A model generated the notes under the pieces. It had not been told where the DNA came from, made no database searches, and saw only the letters and a program-made list of their open reading frames with translations. Positions 9,397-21,546 of a stretch of DNA of 42,675 nt are shown here, one piece after another. Location of the stretch: NCBI GenBank assembly GCA_019245755.1, contig JAFARC010000069.1:1-42675 (forward strand), given 5' to 3'. The DNA is from Mycobacteriaceae bacterium (lineage in GTDB: Bacteria > Actinomycetota > Actinomycetes > Mycobacteriales > Mycobacteriaceae). Made by a program: the position numbers and the translations under genes. Positions within the stretch are counted from its first letter, which is position 1. Each line of letters opens with the position of its first letter.

Positions 9397-9946
9397 GGGT
9401 GTCCCTGACCGCCTGGGTCACGTAGTCGATACCGGTGAGGACCGTCAGCACGATCGCGACCGCCATCACCACCAGCGCGACCAGATGCCAGACGCCGGTC
9501 AGTGGCAGGATGAACAATCCGATCGCCACCGCCTGGACAAGCGTCTTCAGCTTGCCGCCACGGCTGGCCGGGATCACGCCGCGCCGCAGCACCGCGAACC
9601 GCAGGACTGTGATGCCGATCTCGCGAACCAGGATCAGCGCCGTGACCCACCACGCGAGGTTATCCAGCGCCGACAGGCCGATCAGCGCGGCGCCCAGCAG
9701 TGCCTTGTCGGCGATCGGATCTGCGAGCTTGCCGAACTCGGTCACCATGCCGTAGCTGCGTGCCAGTGCGCCGTCGAACCGGTCGGTCACCATGGCCACC
9801 GCAAAGACCACGAAAGCCGCTACGCGCCAACGTGAGTCATGCCCATCACCGGCGAACAGCGCGAACAGAAACACCGGCACGAGGACCAGGCGAATGGTGG
9901 TCAGCAGATTGGCGACGTTGACCAGCCGCACGGTCGGGGCCGTCAC
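9374..9946 (-). CDS. pgsA: CDP-alcohol phosphatidyltransferase, PgsA-like
   Basis: This 190-residue integral membrane enzyme carries the complete CDP-alcohol phosphotransferase signature D55-x2-D58-G-x2-A62-R63-x8-G72-x3-D76-x3-D80, within hydrophobic helices. Enzymes of this type make phosphatidylglycerol phosphate from CDP-diacylglycerol and glycerol-3-phosphate. It corresponds to Rv2746c (pgsA3). Another polar head group cannot be excluded, because mycobacteria have several paralogues. The start is a GTG at 9946 with AAGG about 7 bases upstream, and a TATTCT hexamer at 9993-9988 could be its -10. It is divergent from argA and overlaps cinA by 23 bases. Confidence 0.93.
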   Translation of the reverse strand: MTAPTVRLVNVANLLTTIRLVLVPVFLFALFAGDGHDSRWRVAAFVVFAVAMVTDRFDGALARSYGMVTEFGKLADPIADKALLGAALIGLSALDNLAWWVTALILVREIGITVLRFAVLRRGVIPASRGGKLKTLVQAVAIGLFILPLTGVWHLVALVVMAVAIVLTVLTGIDYVTQAVRDTRGRPAGH

Positions 9947-10011
9947 CGTCGACCTTGACCGGATGGGAGCAGCGCCGACACGCCATCAGAATATCGGTTG
10001 TCCCAAGCCGA

Positions 10012-10017
10012 TACTCT
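10012..10017 (+). promoter_or_regulatory. argA -10 element, predicted leaderless start
   Basis: TACTCT ends 7 bases before the GTG at 10025. It supports GTG 10025 over a TTG at 9998, which lies upstream of the element. Confidence 0.55.
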
Positions 10018-10024
10018 CGCAGCT

Positions 10025-10534
10025 GTGAACGGGCACGGCGGCGAGCTGGTGCTGCGGCGCGCGCGGACCTCGGACGTGCCCGTCATCAAGACACTGGTCG
10101 ACTACTACGCCGGCAAGATCCTGCTGGAGAAGAACCTCGTCACGCTCTACGAGGCGGTGCAGGAATTCTGGGTGGCCCAGCGCGACGGCGAAGTGGTCGG
10201 CTGCGGGGCGCTGCACGTGATGTGGTCCGATCTCGGCGAGGTGCGCACCGTCGCGGTGCATCCCAAGGTCAGGGGCCAGGGTGTCGGGCACGCCATCGTG
10301 AACCGGTTGCTGGACGTGGCACGCGAATTGCAGCTGCAGCGGGTGTTCGTGCTGACGTTCGAAACGGAGTTCTTCGAGCGGCACGGGTTCACCGAGATCG
10401 AGGGCACACCGGTGACCGCGGAGGTGTACGAAGAGATGTGCCGCTCCTACGACACCGGTGTCGCGGAATTCCTCGACCTGTCCTACGTCAAGCCGAACAT
10501 CCTCGGCAACTCGCGAATGTTGTTGCTGCTTTAA
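10025..10534 (+). CDS. argA: Amino-acid (L-glutamate) N-acetyltransferase ArgA, GNAT fold
   Basis: This 169-residue single-domain GNAT protein has an acetyl-CoA loop at about residues 86-96 (VRGQGVGHAIV) and a C-terminal acceptor region with FFERHGF and SYVKPNILGNSRML. It matches Rv2747, the short N-acetylglutamate synthase that starts arginine biosynthesis in mycobacteria; glutamine is also reported as an acceptor. Unlike classical ArgA it has no amino-acid-kinase domain. I chose GTG 10025 because a TACTCT hexamer sits 7 bases upstream, which implies a leaderless message. Its stop overlaps the stop of ftsK on the other strand by 4 bases. Confidence 0.93.
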   Translation: MNGHGGELVLRRARTSDVPVIKTLVDYYAGKILLEKNLVTLYEAVQEFWVAQRDGEVVGCGALHVMWSDLGEVRTVAVHPKVRGQGVGHAIVNRLLDVARELQLQRVFVLTFETEFFERHGFTEIEGTPVTAEVYEEMCRSYDTGVAEFLDLSYVKPNILGNSRMLLLL

Positions 10535-12939
10535 TCGATTTCGTCGTCTGTGGCGCTGCCGAGGCCGCGGATCGAGGCCAGCGTGGCGGCCAGCTCGTCG
10601 GGCTTGACCAACACCTCGCGGGCCTTCGAACCCTCGCTGGGCCCGACGATGCCGCGGGTCTCCATCAAATCCATCAGCCGCCCCGCCTTGGCGAACCCCA
10701 CCCGCAGTTTGCGTTGCAGCATCGAGGTGGAGCCGAACTGGCTGGACACCACCAGTTCGACCGCCTGCAGGAACACGTCCATGTCGTCGCCGATGTCGGG
10801 GTCGACGTCGGTGCGCTCGCTGGTGGTCTTGGCGGTGGTGACGCCCTCGGTGTACTCGGGTTCGGCCTGGTTCTTGCAGGCCTGCACGACCGCGTGGATC
10901 TCCGCATCGGTGATGAACGCGCCCTGCAGCCGGATCGGCTTGTTGGCGCCCATCGGAAGGAACAACCCGTCGCCCATCCCGATCAGTTTTTCGGCGCCCT
11001 GCTGGTCGAGGATCACCCGGCTGTCGGTCAGCGACGACGTGGCGAACGCGAGCCGGGACGGGACGTTGGTCTTGATCAGGCCGGTCACCACGTCGACCGA
11101 CGGCCGCTGGGTGGCCAGCACCAGGTGGATGCCGGCGGCCCGGGCCTTCTGCGTGATGCGTACCACGGCGTCCTCGACGTCGCGCGGCGCGGTCATCATC
11201 AGGTCGGCGAGCTCGTCGACGATCGCCACCACATACGGGTAGGGCTGGTACTCGCGCCGGCTGCCCAGCGGGGTGGTGATCTCGCCCGCCTTGAGCTTGG
11301 CGTTGAAGTCGTCGATGTGACGCACCCGAGAGGCCTGCATGTCCTGGTAGCGCTGCTCCATTTCCTCGACGAGCCACGCCAGCGCCGCGGCGGCCTTCTT
11401 CGGTTGGGTGATGATCGGGGTGATCAAATGCGGAATGCCTTCGTAGGGCGTCAGTTCCACCATTTTGGGGTCGATCAGAATCATCCTGACCTCTTCCGGG
11501 GTGGCCCGGGCCAGCAGCGAGACCAGCATCGAATTGATGAAACTGGACTTGCCGGAGCCGGTGGAACCGGCGACCAGCAGATGCGGCATCTTGGCGAGGT
11601 TCGCCGAAATGTATTCGCCCTCAATGTCTTTGCCGAGGCCGATGACCAGCGGGTGGTGATCACGGCGGGTCGAGCGGTCGGTCAGCACGTCGGCGAGGCG
11701 CACCATCTCACGGTCGACGTTGGGCACCTCAATGCCGACCGCCGACTTGCCGGGGATCGGGGCCAGCATCCGGACGCTCTCGGTGGCCACCGCGTAGGCG
11801 ATGTTGCGGTGCAGGGCGGTGATCTTCTCCACCTTCACGCCCGGACCCAGTTCGACCTCGTAGCGGGTGACCGTCGGGCCGCGAGTGAGCCCGGTGACCG
11901 CGGCATCGATCCTGAACTGTTGCAGCACCGACGTGATCGCGTCGATCATGTTGTCGTTGGCCGTGCTTCGGCGCTTGGGGGGGTCGCCGTTGATGAGCAG
12001 ATCCAGCGAAGGCAGCGTGTACGGGCCTTCCACCACGCGGTCCAGTTCGAGCATGTCCTGGTTGGGTGCTGCGTTGGCGCCCTTGGTCGTGCGCCGTCGC
12101 ACCGGCTTGGATTCGGGTTCGGCGATCACCGACGGTTCGGGGACGGTCGGAGCGTCGTCGATGTCGTCGGGGTCGTCGGGGTCGTGGTCGTCGTCGTGGG
12201 GGTCGTCGGCGGGCCAGGCCAGCGCCTCGTCTTCGTCTTCGTGGTCGTGGTGGTAGGCGTGGCCGTGGTGCGTTGGCAACGTCGCGCGCAGCGCGCTGAG
12301 GGCCTCACGCACCGTCGTACCCGACAGCAGCAACACGCCGAACAGCACGCCGATCGCCAGCAGCGGCGTGGCGATCCAGGCGGTCAGCCCGTCCGAAAGC
12401 GGGCCGCCGATGGCGAATCCGACGAAGCCGGCGGCGTGCTGGCGAGCCTGCGGCGACTCCGGGGAACCCGCCCACAGATGCCCCAGGCCCAGCGCCGGCA
12501 GCGCGATCATCACCGCGCCGAGGACGAGCCGGGGGCGGGTCGCGGGGTTGGGTTGCGATCGCATCAGCACGATCGCGATCGCCGCCGTCACCAGCGGGAG
12601 AACGATGACGCCGGAACCGATCATCACCCGCAGCGCGGTGTCGATCCACCGGCCCACCGGCCGCGCGGCGTCGAACCAGCCGCTCGCGGCGATCACCACC
12701 GACAGGCCGAGCAGCGCCAGCGCCACACCGTCGCGGCGATGCCCGGGATCAATGTCGCGGGCGTGACCGACCGAGCGGGCCGCGGTCCCGGCACCCCTGG
12801 CCAGCATCAGCCAGACCGCGCGGGTGCCCCGGGCCGCCGCCGCGCGGCGGCGCCGGTGGTCTTTTTTGACGGGCTTCCGGCGCGGTGCCCTTGACCTGCT
12901 CGTTCGGGTTGCGGAGCGGGCGGCGGTCTTACCAGGCAT
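10531..12939 (-). CDS. ftsK: DNA translocase FtsK
   Basis: FtsK pumps chromosome DNA at the division septum. This 802-residue version has a very basic N-terminus (residues 1-40) and four membrane helices between about 65 and 210. An acidic, Asp/His-rich linker (about 220-300) follows. The motor domain has Walker A AGSTGSGKSS near 455 and Walker B MILIDPK near 486. A C-terminal winged-helix gamma domain (last 65 residues, STSMLQRKLRVGFAKAGRLM) reads KOPS-type sites. I chose ATG 12939, 7 bases after a TAGGCT hexamer; an ATG at 12984 would add 15 residues upstream of that promoter. It matches Rv2748c (about 880 residues), so the linker appears shorter here. Confidence 0.96.
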   Translation of the reverse strand: MPGKTAARSATRTSRSRAPRRKPVKKDHRRRRAAAARGTRAVWLMLARGAGTAARSVGHARDIDPGHRRDGVALALLGLSVVIAASGWFDAARPVGRWIDTALRVMIGSGVIVLPLVTAAIAIVLMRSQPNPATRPRLVLGAVMIALPALGLGHLWAGSPESPQARQHAAGFVGFAIGGPLSDGLTAWIATPLLAIGVLFGVLLLSGTTVREALSALRATLPTHHGHAYHHDHEDEDEALAWPADDPHDDDHDPDDPDDIDDAPTVPEPSVIAEPESKPVRRRTTKGANAAPNQDMLELDRVVEGPYTLPSLDLLINGDPPKRRSTANDNMIDAITSVLQQFRIDAAVTGLTRGPTVTRYEVELGPGVKVEKITALHRNIAYAVATESVRMLAPIPGKSAVGIEVPNVDREMVRLADVLTDRSTRRDHHPLVIGLGKDIEGEYISANLAKMPHLLVAGSTGSGKSSFINSMLVSLLARATPEEVRMILIDPKMVELTPYEGIPHLITPIITQPKKAAAALAWLVEEMEQRYQDMQASRVRHIDDFNAKLKAGEITTPLGSRREYQPYPYVVAIVDELADLMMTAPRDVEDAVVRITQKARAAGIHLVLATQRPSVDVVTGLIKTNVPSRLAFATSSLTDSRVILDQQGAEKLIGMGDGLFLPMGANKPIRLQGAFITDAEIHAVVQACKNQAEPEYTEGVTTAKTTSERTDVDPDIGDDMDVFLQAVELVVSSQFGSTSMLQRKLRVGFAKAGRLMDLMETRGIVGPSEGSKAREVLVKPDELAATLASIRGLGSATDDEID

Positions 12940-12946
12940 GCGGCCA

Positions 12947-12952
12947 AGCCTA
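12947..12952 (-). promoter_or_regulatory. ftsK -10 element, predicted leaderless start
   Basis: TAGGCT ends 7 bases before the ATG at 12939. It decides the start choice for ftsK. Confidence 0.55.
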
Positions 12953-13018
12953 ATCGCATGCGCCTCAGATGCACCATTCGCCACACTGGTCCCCGGTGGA
13001 TCGTGAGCCGGTTGTGGG

Positions 13019-13024
13019 TAGGGT
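13019..13024 (+). promoter_or_regulatory. -10 element of the monooxygenase-SDR gene pair
   Basis: TAGGGT ends 7 bases before the GTG at 13032, predicting a leaderless two-gene transcript. Confidence 0.55.
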
Positions 13025-13031
13025 GGCTGGC

Positions 13032-13352
13032 GTGCCCATGCCCATCGTCGTCGTCGCCACCATGACCGCCAAGCCCGAATCCGTGGACAAGGTCCGCGAG
13101 CTGTGCCAGCGCACCGTCGAAGCGGTGCACCAAGAACCGGGCTGCGAGCTCTACGCCCTGCACGAGGCGAACGGGACTTTCGTGTTCGTCGAACAGTGGG
13201 CGGACGAGGACGCGCTGAAGACGCACGGCGGCGCGCCCGCGGTGGGCGCGCTGTTCGGCGGTGTCGGAGAGCACCTCGACGGGGCGCCCGACATCAAGAC
13301 GCTGCAGCCGGTTCCCGCCGGGGACCCCGCGAAGGGCCGGCTGAGGGCCTGA
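13032..13352 (+). CDS. Antibiotic biosynthesis monooxygenase (ABM) domain protein
   Basis: This 106-residue protein has the ferredoxin-like ABM fold: strand 1 [12 protein letters not shown], the [11 protein letters not shown] strand pair and the [16 protein letters not shown] segment. Family members are small dimeric cofactor-free oxygenases or related stress and quinone enzymes; the substrate is not evident. The GTG at 13032 is 7 bases after a TAGGGT hexamer, although an ATG two codons later is also possible. The SDR gene begins 1 base after its stop, so the two are co-transcribed and may act on one substrate. It corresponds to Rv2749. Confidence 0.88.
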   Translation: MPMPIVVVATMTAKPESVDKVRELCQRTVEAVHQEPGCELYALHEANGTFVFVEQWADEDALKTHGGAPAVGALFGGVGEHLDGAPDIKTLQPVPAGDPAKGRLRA

Positions 13353-13353
13353 C

Positions 13354-14184
13354 ATGGCGACGAGCGCTGCCGGGCTGAGCGGAAAGGTCGCGTTCATCAC
13401 CGGCGCCGCCCGCGGGCAGGGTCGGGCCCACGCCGTGAAACTGGCCGCCGAGGGCGCCGACATCATCGCGGTCGACCTGTGTGACCAGATCGCGTCGGTG
13501 CCATACCCGATGGCCACCGCCGACGACCTGGCGGCCACGGTGAAACTGGTGGAGGACGCCGGCGCACGGATCGTCGCCAGGCAGGCCGACGTGCGCGACC
13601 GCGCGTCGCTGACCATCGCGCTGCAGGCGGGTCTCGACGAGTTCGGCCGGCTGGACATCGTGGTCGCCAACGCCGGGATCGCCCCGATGCAGGCGGGCGA
13701 GGACGGCTGGCGGGACGTGATCGACGTGAACCTGACCGGCGCACACCACACCGTCGAGGCCACCATCGGCACGATGATCGCGCAAGGCGAGGGTGGGTCG
13801 GTCGTATTGATCAGCTCGGCGGCGGGCCTGGGCGGCATCGGCAGCGCCGACGCGGGCTCCATCGGCTATGCCGCAGCCAAGCACGGGATGGTCGGGTTGA
13901 TGCGGGTGTACGCCAACCTGCTTGGCCGATACCGGATTCGGGTCAACTCGGTGCATCCCGCCGGCGTCGAGACGCCGATGATCAACAACGAGTTCGTCCG
14001 CGACTGGCTGTCGCGGATGATTGCCGAGGCCGAGGCGCCGCCGGACCTGGGCAACCTGCTGCCGGTGCAGGTTCTGGCGCCCGAGGACATCGCCAACGCG
14101 GTCGCGTGGCTGGTTTCCGACGCCGCCCGCTACGTCACCGGGGTCACGCTGCCGGTCGACGCGGGATACATCGCCAAGATCTGA
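13354..14184 (+). CDS. Mycofactocin-type short-chain dehydrogenase/reductase
   Basis: This 276-residue Rossmann-fold oxidoreductase has the NAD-binding TGAARGQG at 16-23, the NAG motif (VVANAG, about 106-111) and the catalytic Ser at 154/155, Tyr172 and Lys176 (YAAAK). The extended loop after strand 2 (residues about 45-70, with [20 protein letters not shown]) is typical of the actinobacterial SDR subfamily that holds NAD tightly and passes electrons to mycofactocin. The alcohol substrate is unknown. It starts 1 base after the ABM gene stop and matches Rv2750. The next M. tuberculosis gene, Rv2751, is missing here. Confidence 0.9.
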   Translation: MATSAAGLSGKVAFITGAARGQGRAHAVKLAAEGADIIAVDLCDQIASVPYPMATADDLAATVKLVEDAGARIVARQADVRDRASLTIALQAGLDEFGRLDIVVANAGIAPMQAGEDGWRDVIDVNLTGAHHTVEATIGTMIAQGEGGSVVLISSAAGLGGIGSADAGSIGYAAAKHGMVGLMRVYANLLGRYRIRVNSVHPAGVETPMINNEFVRDWLSRMIAEAEAPPDLGNLLPVQVLAPEDIANAVAWLVSDAARYVTGVTLPVDAGYIAKI

Positions 14185-14215
14185 TGGCTGTTCATCGGCC
14201 GGCGGCGCAGCGGAT

Positions 14216-17561
<3,346 letters not shown>

Positions 17562-17564
17562 GGC

Positions 17565-18770
17565 TCACCCTAAGGCGTGCGCCAGCGGTTCCGTTAAGTC
17601 CCCCCGGTCACCGACCGTGACGTCGGACAGGCCCAGCCACGACGCCATCGACTTCAGTTCACCGGCCAGCGCCTCGGCGGTGCTGCGCGGGGGTTGGCCG
17701 GGTTCGACGAACGCGCCGACGACGTGCAGCGCGTGGTGGGCGCGTTTCAGGTCGACGCGGGCGACCAGGTGGCCGTCGACCAGCAGCGGCCATACGTAGT
17801 AGCCGTACCGGCGCTCGGCCGCCGGAGTGTAGATCTCGAGGCGGTAGTGAAAACCGAACAACCGCTGCACCCGCGGCCGGAAGAAGATCAGCGGGTCAAA
17901 GGGGCACAACAGCGCCGTACCGCGGTCCTGGCGGGGCACGACCTGCCCGGCTTTCAGGTACCCCGGTGCGGTCCAGCCCTCGACCTCGACGGGTTGCAGC
18001 TCGCCCGCCGACACCAGCTTCGCGATAGCGGGCTTCACCTGCTGCGCCGACAGCCGGAAGTAGTCCCGGATGTCGGCCTCGGTCCCGACGCCCAGCGCCG
18101 TGGCCGACCGCAGTACCAGCTGGCGCACCGCCTCGTCGTCGTCGACTTGGCGGCCGACCACGTCGGCGGCCAGCACCCGCTCGGTCAGGTCGTAGTGGCG
18201 GGCGAAGCCGACCCGGGTGGCGGTGGTCAGCACGCCGGACGCGAACAGCGCCTCGGCCACCCATTTGGTGTCGCTGCGGTTCCACCACGGTCCCTTCCCG
18301 CGGCGTGGTTCGGCGGCGAGATGCGCCTCGATCTGGCTGGCCGTGCTCGGCCCGAGCTCGGCGAGCGCGGCGACGATGTCGTCGGCGAGGTTCGGATTGG
18401 CCTTCACGATGTGACGGCCCCACCGGCCGTGCCGGTATTCGCGCATCCGCCAGCGCAGCAGCGGCCAGTCGTCGACCGCCATCAGCGCGGCCTCGTGTGC
18501 CCAGTATTCGACGAGCAGCCGCGGTGCGCCGGCGCTGTGGGTCCACGCGGCCCGGTCCAGCACGTCACGGTCGTAGGGTCCCAGCCGGCTGAACACCGGC
18601 GCGTAGTGCGCGCGGACGGCGACCGACACCGAATCAAGCTGCAGCACCTGGATTCTGGAGATGAGGCGGCGCAGATGCGCCCGGGTGACGGCGGCTTTCG
18701 GCTTAGGTTCGCTGAAGCCCTGTGCGGCCACGGCGACCCGTCGAGCCTGCGCCGGGGTCAGCCTGGTCAT
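17565..18770 (-). CDS. YcaQ/AlkX-like winged-helix DNA glycosylase family protein
   Basis: This 401-residue protein belongs to the HTH_42 (AlkZ/YcaQ) superfamily: three tandem winged helices and a beta barrel. The catalytic motif near the N-terminus is Q44-L-D46 (LQLDSVSV), followed by ARAHY-like [16 protein letters not shown]. QxD is the E. coli YcaQ (AlkX) form, whereas Streptomyces AlkZ has QxQ. Family members remove bulky alkyl-purine adducts and unhook interstrand crosslinks. It sits inside the thyA-dfrA-ycaQ-thyX run: its start overlaps the dfrA stop as ATGA and its stop is 3 bases before thyX. I do not recall this gene at this site in M. tuberculosis. Activity is inferred. Confidence 0.88.
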   Translation of the reverse strand: MTRLTPAQARRVAVAAQGFSEPKPKAAVTRAHLRRLISRIQVLQLDSVSVAVRAHYAPVFSRLGPYDRDVLDRAAWTHSAGAPRLLVEYWAHEAALMAVDDWPLLRWRMREYRHGRWGRHIVKANPNLADDIVAALAELGPSTASQIEAHLAAEPRRGKGPWWNRSDTKWVAEALFASGVLTTATRVGFARHYDLTERVLAADVVGRQVDDDEAVRQLVLRSATALGVGTEADIRDYFRLSAQQVKPAIAKLVSAGELQPVEVEGWTAPGYLKAGQVVPRQDRGTALLCPFDPLIFFRPRVQRLFGFHYRLEIYTPAAERRYGYYVWPLLVDGHLVARVDLKRAHHALHVVGAFVEPGQPPRSTAEALAGELKSMASWLGLSDVTVGDRGDLTEPLAHALG

Positions 18771-19309
18771 GAGATGCGGCGGTAGGTGCTGAACCGGTAC
18801 CGCAGCCCGCTGCTGCTGGTCTGCCAGTCCGCGTCCTCGGCGATCCAGCCCTCGTCCAGCACCGGCGCCATCACGTCGGTGTCGTCACGAACGATCGGGA
18901 CGTCGACCTGCGTCACTTCGCACCGATCCGCCAACGGCAGGGCCTGTGCGAAGACCTGCTCGCCGCCGATCACCCACATGTCGCCGTCGCCGAGCGCCCC
19001 GTCCGGCGATGAGCCACTCGGGCGAAGAGCATCCTGCAGCGACGACACCACCTGCGCTCCGGTTGCCAGGTAGCCGGCCTGGCGGGTCAGTACGACATTT
19101 CGGCGGCCCGGCAGCGGCCGCACTTTCGGGGCCAGCGATTCCCAGGTGCGCCGGCCCATCACCACCGTGTGGCCCAGGGTGATCCGCCGGAACCGGGCAT
19201 GATCTTCCGGCAGCTGCCACGGGATGCCACCGCCGCGCCCGATCACGCCCGACTCGGACTGCGCCCAGATGAGCGCGACGGACCTACCGGCCGGTGGGCG
19301 GGCCGTCAT
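18767..19309 (-). CDS. dfrA: Dihydrofolate reductase
   Basis: DHFR reduces dihydrofolate to tetrahydrofolate with NADPH and recycles the dihydrofolate that ThyA produces. The 180-residue protein has the catalytic acid D36 (LPEDHARF), the [11 protein letters not shown]et20-type loop, the NADPH motif MGRRTWESL and VIGGEQVF. It is longer than M. tuberculosis DfrA (159 residues) by an N-terminal extension of about 9 residues and a Gly/Ser/Asp-rich insertion near 97-110. The Asp of the usual GRGGDIPW is Gly here. The GTG/ATG-type start at 19309 overlaps the thyA stop, and its own stop overlaps ycaQ. Matches Rv2763c. Confidence 0.95.
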   Translation of the reverse strand: MTARPPAGRSVALIWAQSESGVIGRGGGIPWQLPEDHARFRRITLGHTVVMGRRTWESLAPKVRPLPGRRNVVLTRQAGYLATGAQVVSSLQDALRPSGSSPDGALGDGDMWVIGGEQVFAQALPLADRCEVTQVDVPIVRDDTDVMAPVLDEGWIAEDADWQTSSSGLRYRFSTYRRIS

Positions 19310-20106
19310 ACCGCCACGGGCGCCTTGATCGGCGGATGCGGGTCGTAGTTGTTGAACACCACGTCGTCGTAGGTGTAGTCGAAAATCGAATCACGCGGTG
19401 CCAGAACGAGTTCCGGATAAGGGCGAGGCTGGCGGCGCAACTGCTCGGTGACCTGCTCGATGTGATTGTCGTAGATGTGGCAGTCACCGCCGGTCCAGAT
19501 GAACTCACCGACGCCGAGCCCGGCCTGCGCGGCCATCATGTGCGTCAGCAGCGCGTAGCCGGCGATGTTGAACGGCACCCCGAGGAAGAGGTCGGCGCTG
19601 CGCTGGTAGAGCTGGCAGCTCAGCTTGGCGTCGGCGACGTAGAACTGAAAGAACGCGTGGCACGGTGGCAGCGCCATCTGCGGGATATCGCCGACGTTCC
19701 ACGCCGACACGATGATGCGCCGCGAGTCCGGGTCGGTCTCGAGCAGGTTCAGCGCTGCGCTGATCTGGTCGATGTGCTGGCCCGACGGTGTCGGCCAGGA
19801 CCGCCACTGCACGCCGTACACCGGACCCAGATCGCCGGTGGGCGAAGCCCATTCGTCCCAGATGGTGACGCCGTGCTCGCGCAGCCAGCCGACGTTGGAA
19901 TCGCCGCGCAAAAACCACAGCAGCTCGTAGACCACCGACTTGACGTGGACCTTCTTGGTGGTGATCAGCGGGAAACCCGCCGCGAGGTCAAAACGCATCT
20001 GGTGGCCGAACAGGCTGCGCGTCCCGGTGCCGGTGCGATCGGATTTCGGTGTTCCCCGCTCCATCACCAGGCGCAGCAGATCCTCGTAGGGCGTGGCGAT
20101 CGGCAC
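19306..20106 (-). CDS. thyA: Thymidylate synthase ThyA
   Basis: ThyA makes dTMP from dUMP with methylenetetrahydrofolate as both carbon donor and reductant, leaving dihydrofolate for DfrA. The 266 residues include the nucleophile C149 in [11 protein letters not shown], the dUMP-phosphate arginine loop DRTGTGTRS near residue 24, RRIIVSAWN and the HIYDNH motif near the end. The start is a GTG at 20106 with a TAAGCT hexamer ending 6 bases upstream, so the message is probably leaderless. It is the first gene of the six-gene run ending with rnj and is divergent from the dienelactone hydrolase gene. Matches Rv2764c. Confidence 0.97.
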   Translation of the reverse strand: MPIATPYEDLLRLVMERGTPKSDRTGTGTRSLFGHQMRFDLAAGFPLITTKKVHVKSVVYELLWFLRGDSNVGWLREHGVTIWDEWASPTGDLGPVYGVQWRSWPTPSGQHIDQISAALNLLETDPDSRRIIVSAWNVGDIPQMALPPCHAFFQFYVADAKLSCQLYQRSADLFLGVPFNIAGYALLTHMMAAQAGLGVGEFIWTGGDCHIYDNHIEQVTEQLRRQPRPYPELVLAPRDSIFDYTYDDVVFNNYDPHPPIKAPVAV

Positions 20107-20112
20107 GCGGCC

Positions 20113-20118
20113 AGCTTA
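20113..20118 (-). promoter_or_regulatory. thyA -10 element, predicted leaderless start of thyA-rnj run
   Basis: TAAGCT ends 6 bases before the GTG at 20106. It is the only promoter-like hexamer I noticed for the run. Confidence 0.5.
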
Positions 20119-20135
20119 CGTCCAGACGCGGGGAG

Positions 20136-20141
20136 TAGAAC
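20136..20141 (+). promoter_or_regulatory. Possible -10 element of dienelactone hydrolase gene
   Basis: TAGAAC ends 7 bases before the ATG at 20149. The spacing fits a leaderless start, but the last base is C, not T, so support is weak. Confidence 0.3.
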
Positions 20142-20148
20142 TACCACC

Positions 20149-20889
20149 ATGCCCAGCGTTTCTGCCACCGTCACCACCCCCGACGGCTCCTGCCCGGTGA
20201 CCCTGCACACACCCAACGGCGCCGGCCCCTGGTCGGCGGTGATCATGTATCCCGACGCGGGCGGGGTGCGCCCGACCTTTGCGGACATGGCCGACACGCT
20301 GGCCGGCTTCGGCTACGCCGTGCTGCTGCCCGACGTGTACTACCGGCACGGCGAGTGGCAGCCGTTCGACATGGCGACCGCGTTCACCGACGAACACGAG
20401 CGGGCCCGCCTGATGGGCATGATCGCCAGCATCACCCCCGACATGATGGCCAGCGACGCGGGCGCGTTCGTCGAATTCCTCACCGCGCGGCCCGAGGTGC
20501 GCGACGGCGGGGTCGGCGTGTGCGGCTACTGCATGGGCGGGCGGATGGCGCTGATCGTGGCCGGCCGCCAACCGGGGCGGGTAGCGGCCGCCGGGTCCAT
20601 CCACGGCGGCAACCTGGCCAGTGAGGATCCCAACAGCCCGCATCTGCTCGCCGACCGGATGACGGCCACGGTGTATGTCGGCGCCGCGGAGAACGACCAC
20701 TCGTTCGGACCGGAGCAGGCCGAGAGGCTGGACAAAGCGCTGACCGCCGCGGGTGTCCGCCACACGATCGAGTGGTATCACGCCGGGCACGGCTTTGCGG
20801 TACCGGACAATCCGCCGTACCACGCGCAGGCCGCCGAGCGGCACTGGCTGGCTCTGCAGGAGCTGCTGCGGTCCTCGTTACCGGGCTGA
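20149..20889 (+). CDS. Dienelactone hydrolase family protein
   Basis: This 246-residue alpha/beta hydrolase has the dienelactone hydrolase Cys-Asp-His triad: nucleophile C128 in GYCMGG, Asp in ENDHSF (about 184) and His in HAGHGF (about 208). The early motif MYPDAGG and the DVYYRHG segment are typical. These enzymes open lactones such as carboxymethylenebutenolide or act as esterases; the substrate is unknown here. It matches Rv2765. I chose ATG 20149; the longer open frame upstream is antisense to thyA. Its stop overlaps the end of the next minus-strand gene by 12 bases. Confidence 0.9.
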   Translation: MPSVSATVTTPDGSCPVTLHTPNGAGPWSAVIMYPDAGGVRPTFADMADTLAGFGYAVLLPDVYYRHGEWQPFDMATAFTDEHERARLMGMIASITPDMMASDAGAFVEFLTARPEVRDGGVGVCGYCMGGRMALIVAGRQPGRVAAAGSIHGGNLASEDPNSPHLLADRMTATVYVGAAENDHSFGPEQAERLDKALTAAGVRHTIEWYHAGHGFAVPDNPPYHAQAAERHWLALQELLRSSLPG

Positions 20890-21330
20890 GCGGCGCAACA
20901 GGCTGGACAGGCTCCGGTGCGCCCCGCGGAACGCGTACGCCGCGGCGACGACCGACACCCCGATCATCAGGACAAACGTCGCCAGCCAGTTGCTGCGGCT
21001 GTGGCTAACGTTCCACCAGACCACCGTGAACAGCATCGCACACAGGAACAGCACAATGTCGCGCCAGTTGCCCTGGTAGGAAGTCGCGGCCGCGCGGAGT
21101 TGGCGGCTCCGGTTGTTGGCCTCGACGAGGTCGTCGATGCGCTGTTCGATCGAGCGCTGCAGCGCGGCACGCCGGGCAGACTGCTCGGGCGGCAGCCGGT
21201 CGAGCAGCTCCAGGTCGGTCTTGATCTGGCCGCGGAAGTCGGGGCCCTTCAACTGGCCCGCGGCGATACCGAGCAGGGCACCCCCGAAGATCGGGGCCGT
21301 GCCCAGCGCCAGTTCGGCAATAGCGGCCAT
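20878..21330 (-). CDS. Small membrane protein of unknown function
   Basis: I do not recognise this 150-residue protein. It has a weak N-terminal hydrophobic stretch (about 5-25), a charged helical middle rich in Arg, Glu and Gln (about 30-85) and two strong membrane helices (about 89-107 and 114-134) followed by a basic tail. AGGG lies about 10 bases before the ATG. It starts 13 bases after the stop of a truncated gene (21344-21523) and was probably its operon partner. It converges on the dienelactone hydrolase gene. The coding call rests on clean membrane topology and a good start site. Confidence 0.65.
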   Translation of the reverse strand: MAAIAELALGTAPIFGGALLGIAAGQLKGPDFRGQIKTDLELLDRLPPEQSARRAALQRSIEQRIDDLVEANNRSRQLRAAATSYQGNWRDIVLFLCAMLFTVVWWNVSHSRSNWLATFVLMIGVSVVAAAYAFRGAHRSLSSLLRRSAR

Positions 21331-21343
21331 GGTGCGATTCCCT

Positions 21344-21523
21344 TCAGTCCATCGGCAAGGCTGCCAGCGTCGCGCCCAATTCGTAGGCCTTCTCGCGAAC
21401 CGCGGCGTCCGGCGTGCCGATGACCTCCAGCGTGGCGACGGCCTCGGTCAGCGGCAGGCCGGTCGCCAGCTTCTCCACGGCCGAGGCGGCGCCGAGGGTG
21501 TCGGACGGTGTCGAAGAAATGCT
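21344..21523 (-). pseudogene. 3' remnant of a truncated gene
   Basis: An open frame of 59 codons ends with a TGA at 21344 and has no start codon in a plausible place; it runs back to an in-frame stop at 21524-21526. The peptide is well-composed and protein-like, with DTLGAASAVEK and VREKAYELGATL motifs. Just upstream in another frame is a short protein-like stretch (GHKTLKHFFDT), which suggests a frameshift or rearrangement. An IS256-type fragment follows within 25 bases. I read this as the 3' end of a gene broken by insertion-element activity. The original function is not recognised. Confidence 0.55.
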
Positions 21524-21546
21524 TCAGCGTCTTATGACCGTGATAG

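Noticed and set aside
9955..12894. 979-codon open frame on the plus strand antisense to ftsK
   Set aside because: It is composed of His/Arg/Gly/Asp-rich nonsense, typical of the antisense frame of a GC-rich gene. ftsK on the other strand has all its domains.
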